A stretch of 64,000 bases of DNA from Candidatus Melainabacteria bacterium. GTDB lineage: Bacteria > Cyanobacteriota > Vampirovibrionia > Obscuribacterales > Obscuribacteraceae. Each line of letters begins with the position of its first letter. The stretch's first letter is position 1. A program made the position numbers and the translations under genes. Location of the stretch: the NCBI GenBank assembly GCA_003242885.1, contig QKMZ01000002.1:397147-461146 (forward strand), read 5' to 3'. The notes beneath the pieces are model-generated. The model had not been told where the DNA came from, searched no databases, and worked only from the letters and a program-made list of their open reading frames with translations. Of this stretch, positions 44,957 through 53,267 are shown piece after piece.

Positions 44957-45880
44957 ATGAAAGGGGCAAAGAACACACTACGTAAGTTTTTTCTGTGGCA
45001 GACGGCGCTTGCGCTGACAATTGGCACCGCTGTTCCATCGTTTGCGACAACGCTAGTTGAGTTCAGTGTCCCACAATTCCAGAAGCAATTCGCGCTTCGC
45101 GAGCCCGAAATTCAAAAGTTAGGAACCTACGATCTTGCTCTGGTGATCGACAAATCCGCCTCAATGACATATCGCCTTAACCAACGCAATGCGCCGGTTC
45201 AAAAGCCAGACATCGTTGCGCAGGAGATACCGACACCAGTAGCGGTAGACCCTTCAGAGTCGATAACTCGCTGGGAATGGTGCAAAAACCAGGCTGCTAA
45301 TCTGGCTAATCAAATCAGGAAAGTCTTGCCTTCCGGCTTGAAGATCAGCATGTTCTCCAACAACTACAATTCGTATTCCGATGTTGATGGCGGCAAGGTT
45401 GAAACTCTTTTCAATGAAGTAGAACCGAGTGGTGGAACGCATGTGAGCAAGGTTCTCGCTCATCACTTTGATGAATATTTCGCTCGCCGTGATGCAAATG
45501 GCGGGCACACCAAACCGCTTCTGTTGGCGATGATCACGGACGGAGCGCCGGAAGACACTTATCGTACGAAGGAAGAAATCATTCGCGCTACGAAACAAAT
45601 GAAGAGTTCGGATGAAATCTTGGTAGCGATCTTGCAGGTTGGAAACGACCGTCGCGCTCCGAAGATCCTCGCATCGCTCGATGAAGGTCTTGTCGGGCAG
45701 GGCGCACAGAATGCTAAATACGACATTGTCGAAGTGAAAACCTTTGCGGAAATTAAAAAGCAAGGTTTGGCGAAAACACTCGCAAATCTCGTAACTAGAG
45801 ATCATGTTGCGTCAGTGCCGCAAGGGTCGCAGGAGCAGCAAGAGTCTCAAGAGCTGCAAAGTAAAATCGCACACAACTAA
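44957..45880 (+). CDS. Exported von Willebrand factor A-domain protein
   Basis: ATG 44957 has AGGAAGGG nine bases upstream and opens a signal peptide (KFFLWQTALALTIGTAVPSFA); TTG 44915 is less likely. In the 307-residue protein the VWA domain begins YDLALVIDKSASMTYRLN. The MIDAS motif is D-K-S-A-S, with the further metal ligands Thr in SGGTHVSKVL and Asp in MITDGAPEDTY. VWA domains bind protein partners through a divalent metal. The C terminus is Gln/Glu-rich (QGSQEQQESQELQ). The protein should be periplasmic or surface exposed. The partner is unknown. Confidence 0.85.
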   Translation: MKGAKNTLRKFFLWQTALALTIGTAVPSFATTLVEFSVPQFQKQFALREPEIQKLGTYDLALVIDKSASMTYRLNQRNAPVQKPDIVAQEIPTPVAVDPSESITRWEWCKNQAANLANQIRKVLPSGLKISMFSNNYNSYSDVDGGKVETLFNEVEPSGGTHVSKVLAHHFDEYFARRDANGGHTKPLLLAMITDGAPEDTYRTKEEIIRATKQMKSSDEILVAILQVGNDRRAPKILASLDEGLVGQGAQNAKYDIVEVKTFAEIKKQGLAKTLANLVTRDHVASVPQGSQEQQESQELQSKIAHN

Positions 45881-45906
45881 GTCACATTTAAAAAGAAAGC
45901 AAACCA

Positions 45907-45933
45907 AAAGAGGCGCTTGACCGGCGCCTCTTT
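45907..45933 (+). terminator. Terminator hairpin after the VWA gene
   Basis: Ten-base perfect arms AAAGAGGCGC and GCGCCTCTTT enclose a seven-base loop. The stem ends in A/T pairs and TTTGCTTT follows, so it can work for the VWA gene. Confidence 0.75.
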
Positions 45934-45947
45934 GCTTTCAGCGAAGC

Positions 45948-46015
45948 GCTGGGAGCGCCGGCACCCTGCCGGCTTTTGAAATTGCTGGGACCGCCGGCGG
46001 CTCGCCGGCTTTGAG
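45948..46015. repeat. Two tandem copies of a GC-rich palindromic repeat
   Basis: Copy 1 (45948-45979) and copy 2 (45984-46015) share GCTGGGA, then S-CGCCGGC, a five-base loop, and GCCGGCTTT. Each copy can fold into a hairpin (GCCGGC with GCCGGC). The layout resembles REP or similar extragenic palindromes between convergent genes. Confidence 0.75.
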
Positions 46016-46031
46016 GTTTTTGTCGTGCTGC

Positions 46032-46904
46032 TTATTTGAGGCTTGCGACGAAGTCATCGATCGCTTTCTGAAACATCGCACTATCGAAGACGCCCAAGTC
46101 ATCGTGACCACAGCCCGGCAAAAGCACAATCGTTTTCGGTTCTGATGCCGCTTTGAAATTCACTTCGGAACATTCATATGGAACTTGTTCGTCTTTTTTG
46201 CCATGTACGAATAGGACAGGCACATGCACTGACTTAAATGTCGTTGGGTTGTCTATTTTGTTTTTCGCGAAAGCTGCATCAGGAAACAACCAGAAGATTG
46301 GAACTATTTTCCTAATGGCGACGGGCAGGCGTGAAACACCGCACAGGATTATCACTCCGGCGCATGGGCGCACTGCTGCCGTTTGCGCTGCCACTGCAGA
46401 ACCAATCGATTCGCCGCAAACAATTATTTTGTCTGCAGGATAACCCAGTTCTTTTCTCGCATAATCGTAGACGGTTAGTCCATCTTCCAAGATCGTGTCC
46501 AAGTTGAAATCGCCCGTGCTCTGTGCGTATCCGCGATAGTCGTACAACAACGATGAGCAATTCGCTGTCGCTGCACGTTTTGCGATGTATGCGCGCCCGA
46601 TCAAGTTGCCGCCGGCGCCATGATTGATGATCACCAACTTGTCAGCGCCGGTTTTTTTGAAAAGCCAGGCGTGCATCTTCGAACCGTCGGAGCAAGGAAT
46701 GAATATCGATTCTTTCTTGATACCCGGTACAGGTTCAACGTCATACGCTTCTTTTGCAGAAACGCGCGGATGCAACACCGCTTTGCTGAAATAAGTGAAA
46801 TCGCTGATGGTATGGAGAATAACGAAATAAATGTAGCCAAGGCTGACGACGACCAAGCCGAGGATTGTCATTCCTGTGATTGCTAGAATTTTCTTGGCTT
46901 TCAA
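46032..46904 (-). CDS. Membrane-anchored alpha/beta hydrolase
   Basis: The 290-residue protein begins with a membrane anchor (AITGMTILGLVVVSLGYIYFV). The hydrolase fold shows the oxyanion region VIINHGAGGN-like (LVIINHGAGGNLIG), DYRGYAQSTG, the nucleophile elbow VCGESIGSAVA with Ser, Asp in VLFVHGKKDEQVPY and His in PGCGHDDLG. These are the complete Ser-Asp-His triad. It is similar in layout to BEM46/YfhR-type membrane hydrolases of unknown substrate. It is on the same strand as the epimerase-like gene at 46950, 45 bases apart, so they may be co-transcribed. Confidence 0.88.
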   Translation of the reverse strand: MKAKKILAITGMTILGLVVVSLGYIYFVILHTISDFTYFSKAVLHPRVSAKEAYDVEPVPGIKKESIFIPCSDGSKMHAWLFKKTGADKLVIINHGAGGNLIGRAYIAKRAATANCSSLLYDYRGYAQSTGDFNLDTILEDGLTVYDYARKELGYPADKIIVCGESIGSAVAAQTAAVRPCAGVIILCGVSRLPVAIRKIVPIFWLFPDAAFAKNKIDNPTTFKSVHVPVLFVHGKKDEQVPYECSEVNFKAASEPKTIVLLPGCGHDDLGVFDSAMFQKAIDDFVASLK

Positions 46905-46949
46905 AGGCGAACCTGAGAGGTTGAGTAAGCTTCCATCTTATCTACAAAA

Positions 46950-47948
46950 TCACCGGTTTTGCATACGTGTTGACTCGTCTGACGACGCCAGGAGCTTTGC
47001 TTCTTTTTCTGGGGCTAGACCTGCTTTTCGCTCGATTTTTGAAGCGTGGCTTGCGTCCCATTCCAATGTGTCTTTTATCGTATTCGCGAGCGGTAAATAT
47101 GTAAGGCCAGCCCTGTGTGCCTTCGTGCAATCTATATTTTGAAAGTATCGGTGTTCCTCAGCACTGGCTGGAATCCATAGAGGCATCTCCATCCACGGTC
47201 CGACTCCTGCTTCCAAAACTTGCTCGTCTGTTAACCAAACGAATTGCGCTTTGTTTCCACTTACTGAGTTGCATTCATTTAAGAAGGCGCGCATTGTAAG
47301 CGGTTCTTTAGGACCTGTTGCGTTGAACACGCCCGAGGTCTTCTTCTCAATCAGGTGGATGGTCCACTTCGCTAGATCTCGAACATCTATGAACTGAATG
47401 TTCCGATCTGGATCTCCAGGAGCCGCAACCTGACCGCCTTTTGAAACTCTCGTCGGCCAATAGGTGAAGCGGTCTGTTGGGTCGAATGGGCCAACAATTA
47501 GTCCTGGTCTGATGATCAACGCCTTGTTGCCGAAAACTTTTTCAACCGTTCGTTCGCAGCCCACCTTCAAAGAGCCGTATTCCGGCTCATCCCCGTCTTC
47601 GAGGGATTTGACTTGGGCAGTCTCGTCCATTCCCTTTGTGCGGAAACCTTTGTAGGTGGAAATGCTAGAGATGAAGGTGTAATGCTCTACAGAATCTTTG
47701 AGTGCGTTCACAGATTTTGCGACGACTTCTGGTTCGTATCCGCACGTATCAAGTACCGCGTCCCACTTTCTCTTCAAAAGGGCTGAAAGGTCTTCGCTGC
47801 GATCGCCGGTCAGTTTCTCCACACTTTTTTGTTCTTCAAGTGAGTGTTTACCGCGATTGAAGGTTGTCACTTCATGACCGGCTGCGAGCGCCGCATTGAC
47901 AATGTGCCGCCCGAGAAATACGGTTCCACCAAGGATTAGCAGTTTCAT
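46950..47948 (-). CDS. NAD-dependent epimerase/reductase-like SDR protein
   Basis: ATG 47948 is chosen because the protein then opens with the dinucleotide-binding motif MKLLILGGTVFLGRHIV; the frame extends 44 codons upstream without support. The 332-residue product has the extended SDR fold, with TSG-like FISSISTYKG and a later YGSLKVGCE where Tyr and Lys (YxxxK) form the active site. FNATGPKEPLTMR is typical of isoflavone-reductase/RNA-binding-like atypical SDRs (CSP41/YliM-like). It may reduce or epimerise a small molecule. It lies directly upstream of the hydrolase gene. Confidence 0.85.
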   Translation of the reverse strand: MKLLILGGTVFLGRHIVNAALAAGHEVTTFNRGKHSLEEQKSVEKLTGDRSEDLSALLKRKWDAVLDTCGYEPEVVAKSVNALKDSVEHYTFISSISTYKGFRTKGMDETAQVKSLEDGDEPEYGSLKVGCERTVEKVFGNKALIIRPGLIVGPFDPTDRFTYWPTRVSKGGQVAAPGDPDRNIQFIDVRDLAKWTIHLIEKKTSGVFNATGPKEPLTMRAFLNECNSVSGNKAQFVWLTDEQVLEAGVGPWMEMPLWIPASAEEHRYFQNIDCTKAHRAGLTYLPLANTIKDTLEWDASHASKIERKAGLAPEKEAKLLASSDESTRMQNR

Positions 47949-48052
47949 AAGCTCGCTGACACCTGCGTCTTTTAAGTTTAGTCGACGTAAAACTCTACCA
48001 CTCCTCAAGCTGATATATTGAACGGGCTGTGTCGCTAAAATGCAGGTGGGTT

Positions 48053-48895
48053 GTGAAACGAATTTCTTGCGTAAGTTCAATTGTCTTGATAGCCGTGGCA
48101 GTGGCGGGTTGCAATAGCTCGTTCGATGTGAAGACCGACTCGAATTCTGGTCTTACGATCAACTCGACCACAAGCAATGGTTCTGACTCCGTCAACAAAT
48201 CCAGCTGGACGGGCGCTGACGGAAAGATGAATTCGATTAGCAACGAGACGAAAGTGTCTAACGGCAAAATCATGAGGGTTTCTGCTCGCAACATCGATGG
48301 TCTGGAGACCAAGTTGGAAGCGAAAGGCGATGCCGTTTTCTTGAAAGGTAAGGCGAGCAAAGTGCCTGCGGATGCGAAAGTTACGCTCTTTGAAAAGCGT
48401 GACGGTGTCAAGAAAGAGGCAGAGTTGCGTTCGGATGGAACGCAAATAAAGGTCTGGATCAAGAAGGGCGGAAAGTTCGAGCCCGGTAGTGAGGAAGATC
48501 AAGCTTGGGCGGACAATTTAGTCGCATCTTTCAATTGGGATGACACGCCTGATCCTGAAAAGAAGAAAGAGTTGGCGGCAATAAAACTTGACGACCCGCG
48601 CTTTGCGAAGAAACTGGCGAATTTGCACTACGCGAAGGATGTTACCGAAGTGCTGATGGAGAAAGTCAATGCGCCCTCTCTCAGTGCTGCAGAGCAAACG
48701 GCTTTGATCGATGTAACTCTGGAAAAAGCTCAGTACGACAAGGATCAAAAGGCGATTTTGTTGAAACTAATTGAGCGCAAAGATCTTGCGAAGGCTGCAA
48801 GCACCCATTTGCTCGACAATCTAGAGAAGATTCACTACGAAGCAGATCGCAAGCTAATTCAGCGCAAATTGTTCGAGCGTGTAAGCTCTAAATAG
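48053..48895 (+). CDS. Lipoprotein of unknown function
   Basis: GTG 48053 gives a standard lipoprotein signal, KRISCVSSIVLIAVAVAGC, with the acylated Cys at about 20; GTG 48029 is a longer alternative. The 280-residue mature protein first has a Ser/Asn/Thr-rich linker and then a beta-like region (GKIMRVSARNIDGLETKLEAKG). From about 155 it is helical and repetitive (LLKLIERKDLAKAASTHLLDNLEKI), recalling HEAT-like repeats. It should be anchored in a membrane leaflet facing outward. No family was identified. Confidence 0.72.
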   Translation: MKRISCVSSIVLIAVAVAGCNSSFDVKTDSNSGLTINSTTSNGSDSVNKSSWTGADGKMNSISNETKVSNGKIMRVSARNIDGLETKLEAKGDAVFLKGKASKVPADAKVTLFEKRDGVKKEAELRSDGTQIKVWIKKGGKFEPGSEEDQAWADNLVASFNWDDTPDPEKKKELAAIKLDDPRFAKKLANLHYAKDVTEVLMEKVNAPSLSAAEQTALIDVTLEKAQYDKDQKAILLKLIERKDLAKAASTHLLDNLEKIHYEADRKLIQRKLFERVSSK

Positions 48896-48980
48896 CAGAC
48901 TGTGCGGAAGTTTCAAAAAAAATCTGCATTCGTGAGCGTTGGTAATCTCGTGACGCCCCCCTGTGAGCTAGGAAGCATAG

Positions 48981-50147
48981 CTAGCATCGCGCCACTACTG
49001 TGTTAATCTCGCCGTCCCAAAGCTGCTTTGCGAAAGTCGAGTAAGGCAGTACTTCGATGCCATCTTGGGTTTTTCGCGGAACTTTCTCCAGGCAGACAAT
49101 GATTCTTCGCTTTACCTCAGGATGGTCTTTCGCGACTTCCTGCAGTCCACGCAAATGAGTTGTCGTGACTTTGCTAACGGACTTCGCTTCTATTGCAATT
49201 TCCATGTCGCCGATGATGAAATCGACCTCGGTGCCGCCAGCGAGTCTCCAATAGCTCAGGTCATAATATAGTTCGCTGTATGAGCGGTGTGCATTCAGCT
49301 CGTGAAAAACCCAGTTCTCGAATGCTTTTCCAAAGCCTTCTGAGCCAGGCTCTAGCTGTCGTCTTTTGGCTAGATGATTAACAACACCAACGTCGGCGAA
49401 ATAGAATTTCGGCGCTTCAATGACTCTTCTCTTGGGGCGATGACGAAAGGCTGGAATGAAGTCAGCCAGCAGAGTGTCTTCAAGTATTTGAAAGTACTCT
49501 TTGACGGTCGGTCCGGAAACACCGCAATCACGAGCGATGTTGGCGAAGTTGACTAGCTCTGTATCCGAGAGCGCTGCAGCATTTAGAAAATTTGAAAACG
49601 CCGGCAGATTTCGAATTAGACCCTCCGCTGCAATCTCCTCTTTTAGATAATCGTTGATGTATGAGCGCAGCATTTTTTCAGCCGAGGCGCCCTGATAGTG
49701 TCGAGGAAGATAACCGTGGTTGAGCATTCGCTCAAGCTTGAAGTCCGAGTCGAGTTCCGCCGATACGAGCCCAAATAGCTGATATCTCATCGCCCGCCCA
49801 CCAAGTAAATTTGCGTGTCCGCGCCTGATTTTTCGAGCACTCGATCCGCAAAGGGCAAAGGCATAGTTGGTGTTTTCGATGAGCCAATGAACTTCATCAA
49901 GCAGCGCTGGTACTTTTTGAATCTCGTCAATGACGACCATCTCGGGTCCTTGCTGTTTGAATATCAACTCTTCGCGCAAACGACTTGGTGCCTGCGTAAG
50001 TTGAATAAAAGTGTCTGTTTTCAGCAGGTCATACCAGCGTGCATTTGGAAAGCTGTGCTTTAAGAGCGAACTTTTTCCGCATTGGCGCGGACCCCAGAGA
50101 AAGAAGCTTTCTCCTGCGCTCGGTAATGGCAATTGACGAATAAACAT
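48981..50147 (-). CDS. ATPase with DUF4143 C-terminal domain
   Basis: The 388-residue protein has Walker A WGPRQCGKSSLLKH at about residue 18, Walker B VVIDEIQKVPALLDEV at about 72 and CGSSARKIRRGHANLLGGR, all typical of the AAA_14/DUF4143 group. The C-terminal DUF4143 part contains GKAFENWVFHELNAH and a nuclease-like core WRLAGGTEVDFIIGD with IAIEAKSVSKV, a PD-(D/E)XK-like pattern (E..D..EAK). Such genes are widespread, sporadic and often acquired horizontally; no function is established. A 14-bp palindrome sits just before the start. Confidence 0.88.
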   Translation of the reverse strand: MFIRQLPLPSAGESFFLWGPRQCGKSSLLKHSFPNARWYDLLKTDTFIQLTQAPSRLREELIFKQQGPEMVVIDEIQKVPALLDEVHWLIENTNYAFALCGSSARKIRRGHANLLGGRAMRYQLFGLVSAELDSDFKLERMLNHGYLPRHYQGASAEKMLRSYINDYLKEEIAAEGLIRNLPAFSNFLNAAALSDTELVNFANIARDCGVSGPTVKEYFQILEDTLLADFIPAFRHRPKRRVIEAPKFYFADVGVVNHLAKRRQLEPGSEGFGKAFENWVFHELNAHRSYSELYYDLSYWRLAGGTEVDFIIGDMEIAIEAKSVSKVTTTHLRGLQEVAKDHPEVKRRIIVCLEKVPRKTQDGIEVLPYSTFAKQLWDGEINTVVARC

Positions 50148-50155
50148 TGTTGTAT

Positions 50156-50169
50156 ATTATCATGATAAT
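50156..50169. promoter_or_regulatory. Perfect 14-bp palindrome upstream of the DUF4143 ATPase
   Basis: ATTATCATGATAAT lies 9-22 bases upstream of the ATG at 50147, inside an A/T-rich stretch. The position would suit an operator or translational control site. No ribosome site is visible. Confidence 0.4.
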
Positions 50170-50310
50170 CTAAAGTATAACTTTTCAATTCTGGGATGTT
50201 TGTGGTAACCAGTATTAAGTTTCTACTGTGTTAATCGGCACTTTCAGCCTTCTACGTGCTAAATTTCCTCGCCTGATATTGATTTTGGCTTCTAGATAGG
50301 GGACAGTGCG

Positions 50311-51339
50311 ATGACCAGCATTACGAATTTCATTGAGCATCATTTCCGCCACTTCAATGCCGCGACCGTAAAGGACGCAGCGCGGGCTTATGTTGAACAC
50401 CTGCGCTCTGGCAAGAAGATGATGATCACCCTGGCTGGCGCCATGAGCACTGCCGAGCTCGGTTTGTCGCTTGCTGAAATGATTCGCAACGACAAAGTGC
50501 AGATCATTACTTGCACCGGCGCCAACTTGGAAGAGGACATTTTCAACCTCGTTGCGCACGACCACTACGAGCGCATTCCCAACTATCGCGAATTAACACC
50601 TCAACAAGAGACGGCTCTGCGCGAGCGTGGTCTCAACCGTGTTACCGACACCTGCATTCCTGAGGATACCGCGATTCGCAAAATTGAAAAGCACGTTCTC
50701 AAAATCTGGGAAGAGGCTGACAAAGCCGGAGAAAGGCTTTTCCCTCACGAAGTTATGTACCGCCTGCTCAAGTCCGGCGTGTTGAAGAACGAATATCAAA
50801 TCGATCCGAAAGACTCATGGATGCTGGCAGCAGCGGAGAAGAATCTGCCGATTATCGTGCCGGGCTGGGAAGATAGCACCCTCGGCAATATCTTCGTGTC
50901 ACACGTCGTTGCTGGCGAATTGTCCTCTTGCCAGATCATTCGTGGTGGCTTGGAGTACATGCACGAGCTCATCAATTGGTACAACGAGAATAGCAGCGAA
51001 GGAAAAGGCATCGGCTTCTTCCAAATTGGTGGCGGCATCGCTGGCGATTTCCCGATTTGCGTTGTTCCGCTCATTCAGCAAGACTTGCAGAAGCCGTGCC
51101 CGTTCTGGAGCTATTTCTGCCAAATCTCCGACAGTACGACGTCCTATGGTTCGTACAGCGGCGCTGTACCTAACGAGAAGATTACTTGGGGCAAGTTGGA
51201 GGAAACCACTCCGCGCTTCGTAATCGAGTCTGATGCAACAATCATTGCTCCGCTCATCTTCCAATACGTGCTGGAAAACAACGAACTTCCGGCCTCCGCC
51301 AAGAAAGAGAAAGCGACAGCCACCGCGGGCAAGAAGTAA
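50311..51339 (+). CDS. Deoxyhypusine synthase-family protein
   Basis: The 342-residue protein has the family motifs: LAGAMSTAELGLSLAEM, ITCTGANLEEDIF, NIFVSHVVAGE and IGFFQIGGGIAGDF. Near the C terminus, AVPNEKITWGKLEE keeps the Lys that forms the enzyme-imine intermediate in eukaryotic deoxyhypusine synthase. Bacteria lack eIF5A, so bacterial members probably make or modify polyamines, for example homospermidine from spermidine or putrescine, using NAD. GGGGA precedes the ATG. The next gene starts nine bases after the stop with its ribosome site in the gap, so both are co-transcribed. Confidence 0.9.
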   Translation: MTSITNFIEHHFRHFNAATVKDAARAYVEHLRSGKKMMITLAGAMSTAELGLSLAEMIRNDKVQIITCTGANLEEDIFNLVAHDHYERIPNYRELTPQQETALRERGLNRVTDTCIPEDTAIRKIEKHVLKIWEEADKAGERLFPHEVMYRLLKSGVLKNEYQIDPKDSWMLAAAEKNLPIIVPGWEDSTLGNIFVSHVVAGELSSCQIIRGGLEYMHELINWYNENSSEGKGIGFFQIGGGIAGDFPICVVPLIQQDLQKPCPFWSYFCQISDSTTSYGSYSGAVPNEKITWGKLEETTPRFVIESDATIIAPLIFQYVLENNELPASAKKEKATATAGKK

Positions 51340-51347
51340 GGAGTCCA

Positions 51348-51863
51348 TTGGTAAGCTTCACTGACGCTGTAGATGTTTGGGACCGGCTGGATTTTCAGTT
51401 GCTGCTAGATGGCGCAGTGACGCTGTATTACAGCGCAGACATCATGCATGAGGATTGTGAGTGGCTCAAGCAGCACAAGTACAAAGTGCGTGATCTCGAT
51501 GCGTCCAATTGGAATACGGAAGCGGCTTTTCATGCAGATGTGAAGCGTATTCTGGAGTTTCCCAGCTACTACGGAGAAAACCTAAACGCATTCAGCGATT
51601 GTTTGAGCGACCTTGAGATGGACGAGGATGGCGGTTTTGCCATTGCGATAAGGCATTTCAATTCGTTCTTCCGGGTAATGCCCGACCGTGCGCAAGCCGT
51701 GTTGGATATTATCGAAACGAATTCTCGCCGCCATCTCTTGATTGGAAAACGGCTAATCGCGCTTGTGCAAACGGACAATCCACGGGTAGTTTATGAGCAC
51801 GTTGGTTGCATAACTCCAAGCTGGAACCCGCGCGAACGTATGGAACGCAATCGAGGACTGTAG
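51348..51863 (+). CDS. Barstar-like protein
   Basis: TTG 51348 has AAGGAG six bases upstream. The 171-residue product contains a barstar-like core: VRDLDASNWNTEAAFHADVKRIL, FPSYYGENLNAFSDCLSDL and a later DIIETNSRRHLLIGKRLIALV. Barstar inhibits the RNase barnase; bacterial relatives are often immunity proteins of polymorphic toxins. No ribonuclease gene is nearby. It is about twice as long as barstar, with unknown N- and C-terminal extensions. Pairing with the polyamine-type enzyme upstream is unexpected. Confidence 0.8.
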   Translation: MVSFTDAVDVWDRLDFQLLLDGAVTLYYSADIMHEDCEWLKQHKYKVRDLDASNWNTEAAFHADVKRILEFPSYYGENLNAFSDCLSDLEMDEDGGFAIAIRHFNSFFRVMPDRAQAVLDIIETNSRRHLLIGKRLIALVQTDNPRVVYEHVGCITPSWNPRERMERNRGL

Positions 51864-52006
51864 GAGAGCCGTGCCTCGCCGCATCTCTGAGGTGCGGAAA
51901 ACGCTGTGCAGAACTGTTTGAAATGAGACCAAAAAATCGGGAAATTGACGGAAATTTCCTGGGAAACTGGGAACTTTCAGAGCTTTAGTTCGCCTATACA
52001 TTCAGA

Positions 52007-52074
52007 AAGAGACCCCACTCCAAACTCCGCAGAGTTGTATCTGCATTATGGAATGAATGGAAGTGGGGTCTCTT
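52007..52074. repeat. Large inverted repeat between convergent genes
   Basis: Perfect 13-bp arms AAGAGACCCCACT and AGTGGGGTCTCTT enclose about 42 bases that contain a smaller hairpin (AACTC-CGCA-GAGTT). It lies between the barstar-like gene and the convergent binding-protein gene. It may terminate both or be a remnant of a mobile palindromic element. Confidence 0.65.
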
Positions 52075-52136
52075 AGTATTTAGTTGCGCAGGCTAATTGC
52101 TGACTGTGGTGTACATTAGACCTTGGTTGCACGCTA

Positions 52137-52988
52137 TTAGACTTTCGTTGCACGTAATTGATCGAGGAAGCTCAGATCCAGATATTGCGAGCTGTCTTCT
52201 TCTACATAGCCCAGCTCCTTCATGAGTTCGATGATTTGTTTCATTGACTCTGTATTGCGGAGCGCGTCAACGTTGGGCTTGTTCGCCTCCAGTGATTTGC
52301 GAATAATTGAAGAGCTTATGCCGATGTATTTGCTGGCAATTTCCGAGCTTTCTTCGGGGTTTTTCAAAACAAAGTCTGCACCCTTTGCAAATGCTCGCAC
52401 CACTTTTGATACCACTTCAGGGTGCTGATCGCGGAATTTTCTTGTAGTTGTAAGCGAGCACCCTGGCGCTCCTTTCCAAAGGTCGCCTGTACGGCGCAAA
52501 ACTTTGCCCACGCCTAATTGTTCCATCATGGTCGCGTAAGGCTCCACCATAGACGCCGCATCAGAGCCCTGTCCAAAAAAGGAAATGATGGCGCCGTCGC
52601 CTGAGGGCATTCGCAGCAATTCTGCGTTGCTCCATCCCAAAGACTTGATCAAACCCATGGCCGTAAGGTCTTTGATGCCACCGCGCAATGGGATTGCGAC
52701 CTTTTTGACTTCATGTTGCTCAATGCCGTTGCGCATAACAATTGCCGCTTCCTCACAGCCTGAGCCCGCAAGCAAAACGAATGGATATCCTTCCGCTGCT
52801 GCAACTCGCGACCATGGCATAACCGCAAATTGGCTCTCACCGGTGCTCAACTTGTGGGGGACGAGCCAAGCCGTGGCTGCAACTTCAGCTGTTACGTCTA
52901 TGCCTTCATCTGAGAAAAATCCCTTCTCGCAGGCTACATAGGCAGGTGTTTGGCAAACACCTCTTAACAAAGATAACTTCAGGTTCAT
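52137..52988 (-). CDS. NMT1/SsuA-like substrate-binding protein
   Basis: ATG 52988 gives 283 residues starting MNLKLSLLRGVCQTPAYVACEKGFF; 53057 is a longer alternative. The pattern PAYVACEKGFFSDEGIDV, AVMPWSRVAAAEGYP and DAASMVEPYATMM is typical of NMT1/THI5-like ABC substrate-binding proteins. These usually sit in the periplasm and bind thiamine precursors, taurine, nitrate or similar ligands. No signal peptide is present with either start and no permease or ATPase gene is adjacent, so a transport role is uncertain. A cytoplasmic enzyme-like role is possible. The codons for its last five residues are repeated just after the stop. Confidence 0.8.
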   Translation of the reverse strand: MNLKLSLLRGVCQTPAYVACEKGFFSDEGIDVTAEVAATAWLVPHKLSTGESQFAVMPWSRVAAAEGYPFVLLAGSGCEEAAIVMRNGIEQHEVKKVAIPLRGGIKDLTAMGLIKSLGWSNAELLRMPSGDGAIISFFGQGSDAASMVEPYATMMEQLGVGKVLRRTGDLWKGAPGCSLTTTRKFRDQHPEVVSKVVRAFAKGADFVLKNPEESSEIASKYIGISSSIIRKSLEANKPNVDALRNTESMKQIIELMKELGYVEEDSSQYLDLSFLDQLRATKV

Positions 52989-53267
52989 AAAATCCGCTCT
53001 GGAGCAGTCCTTTGAAAGCAGCCTGGCAGGCGCTTTTGCAAGGTGTATAGGTGGCAATCCAGTAAATTATAGAGACGTTAAGCCCAGAGTGCGACCTATC
53101 TTCTCTAAGGAAAGTCCGAAAGGTTTATTCTTTGGATGTTTCCGCCATTCTTAGCCAATAATATGTGATTAAGCTAAGCGAAGTACTCTTATGGGGATGC
53201 AAAGATGCCTGTAGTATGGAACCTGCTGGCTGATGCCGACATTGTAAGAACCCTCTGAGGGCAAGAC

